Of a DNA stretch of 64,000 nucleotides, positions 63,568 through 64,000 are shown in pieces; position 1 is the first letter of the stretch, and every line of letters starts with the position of its first letter. Source of the stretch: Wolfiporia cocos (taxonomy: Eukaryota > Basidiomycota > Agaricomycetes > Polyporales > Phaeolaceae); NCBI GenBank assembly GCA_029448655.1, contig JACCLO010000002.1, forward strand, positions 5,146,001 to 5,210,000, in the 5' to 3' direction. The notes under the pieces are model-generated. The model had not been told where the DNA came from, did not search any database, and saw only the letters and a list, made by a program, of their open reading frames with translations. The position numbers and the translations under genes were made by a program.

Positions 63568-64000
63568 TAATCACCATCCACCCACTCTACCTCATCCATG
63601 ACTACCAAACCCACTCTACGATGTCCCAACCCATGCACCAAACCTTGAACATCATCACCACACCCGTGACTTTCGCATTCAACCTCATTTTCAATGTGGC
63701 CCAAAGTTCCCATAGAGCCCATGACATCTTAAAATCTCAGTATGCCCTACCATTATGGAAGACCCATGTCTCCTACCTACTCAGAGGGACTTCAGTCAAT
63801 CTATAAGTAATGGGAGCTCGCGCTGTAGGCACTCACGTGTCGCTAGCGTGCAGCTAGCGTGTCGCTCGCGTTTTGTGCACATGGCGAGCACATTTGCCGT
63901 GTGGCGGCACCTGTAGGGCGCCCATCGAGTGTGCGCCTGCGCCTGCAAGGCGTGCGTGCCGGTTGCAAAGGTGTTACAAGCGAAGCGACGACAAGGCCGA
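63568..64000. other. Terminal stretch, turning GC-rich from about 63820
   Basis: No gene was seen. GCTAGCGTG/CGCTAGCGTGCAGC repeats occur near 63840-63870. Confidence 0.3.

Overview
The window looks like a fungal nuclear genome, most likely a mushroom-forming basidiomycete (Agaricomycetes). Genes carry many short introns of about 50-60 bp with GT..AG borders. A nitrate transporter lies next to a eukaryotic nitrate reductase. The repeats are chromodomain Ty3/gypsy elements, hAT and Mutator-like MITEs and many solo LTRs. The exact species cannot be named from sequence alone.

Layout. (1) 1-15.3 kb is a gene island: the 3' end of an M17 leucyl aminopeptidase, a secreted repeat-rich basidiomycete protein, a nitrate assimilation pair (nrt2-type transporter then nitrate reductase, same strand), and CSE1 (importin-alpha exportin) converging on it. 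(2) 15.3-23.6 kb is a transposon graveyard: three minus-oriented solo LTRs of one family, a solo LTR of a second family, a 2.2 kb nearly palindromic element containing two inverted tRNA-derived SINE-like units and one of the solo LTRs, and a 599 bp hAT MITE. Each is dated by its own target-site duplication (TSD). (3) 23.6-33.2 kb is a full-length 9.55 kb chromovirus-type Ty3/gypsy retrotransposon, interrupted by a 1.09 kb solo LTR. (4) 33.2-40.6 kb holds a solo LTR nested within another solo LTR, a 30-bp tandem repeat, a 788 bp Mutator-like MITE and palindromic GGTACCTCGAGG clusters. (5) 40.6-50.8 kb is a second gene island: an ankyrin-PH-ORD oxysterol-binding protein with a canonical FFAT motif, a divergently transcribed SnoaL/flavin-containing monooxygenase, cytosine deaminase FCY1, and a C-terminal remnant of an M20-like peptidase. 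(6) 52.0-60.5 kb is a second copy of the same Ty3/gypsy element, inserted into an older repeat that recurs at 63 kb. (7) 60.5-64.0 kb is repeat-rich and has no gene I can support.

The most interesting system is the two-copy retrotransposon family. It combines (a) an apparent Tf1-like self-priming arrangement, in which an 11-nt stretch about 33 nt downstream of the LTR TATA box is perfectly complementary to the sequence just inside the 5' LTR; (b) a complete dUTPase domain placed between protease and reverse transcriptase; (c) a gag-to-pol -1 frame change at a conserved junction; and (d) a third ORF with two zinc knuckles, lying in the -1 frame over the 3' end of pol. Copy-to-copy substitutions are mostly silent in that third ORF and missense in the overlapping pol frame. 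The two copies carry different disabling lesions. Copy 1 has an intact gag but a broken dUTPase region. Copy 2 has nonsense codons in gag, an intact protease-dUTPase-RT, and a burst of single-base insertions through integrase and the 3' LTR.

All coordinates, TSDs and comparisons were read by eye. Family names come from recognised motifs, not from database searches.
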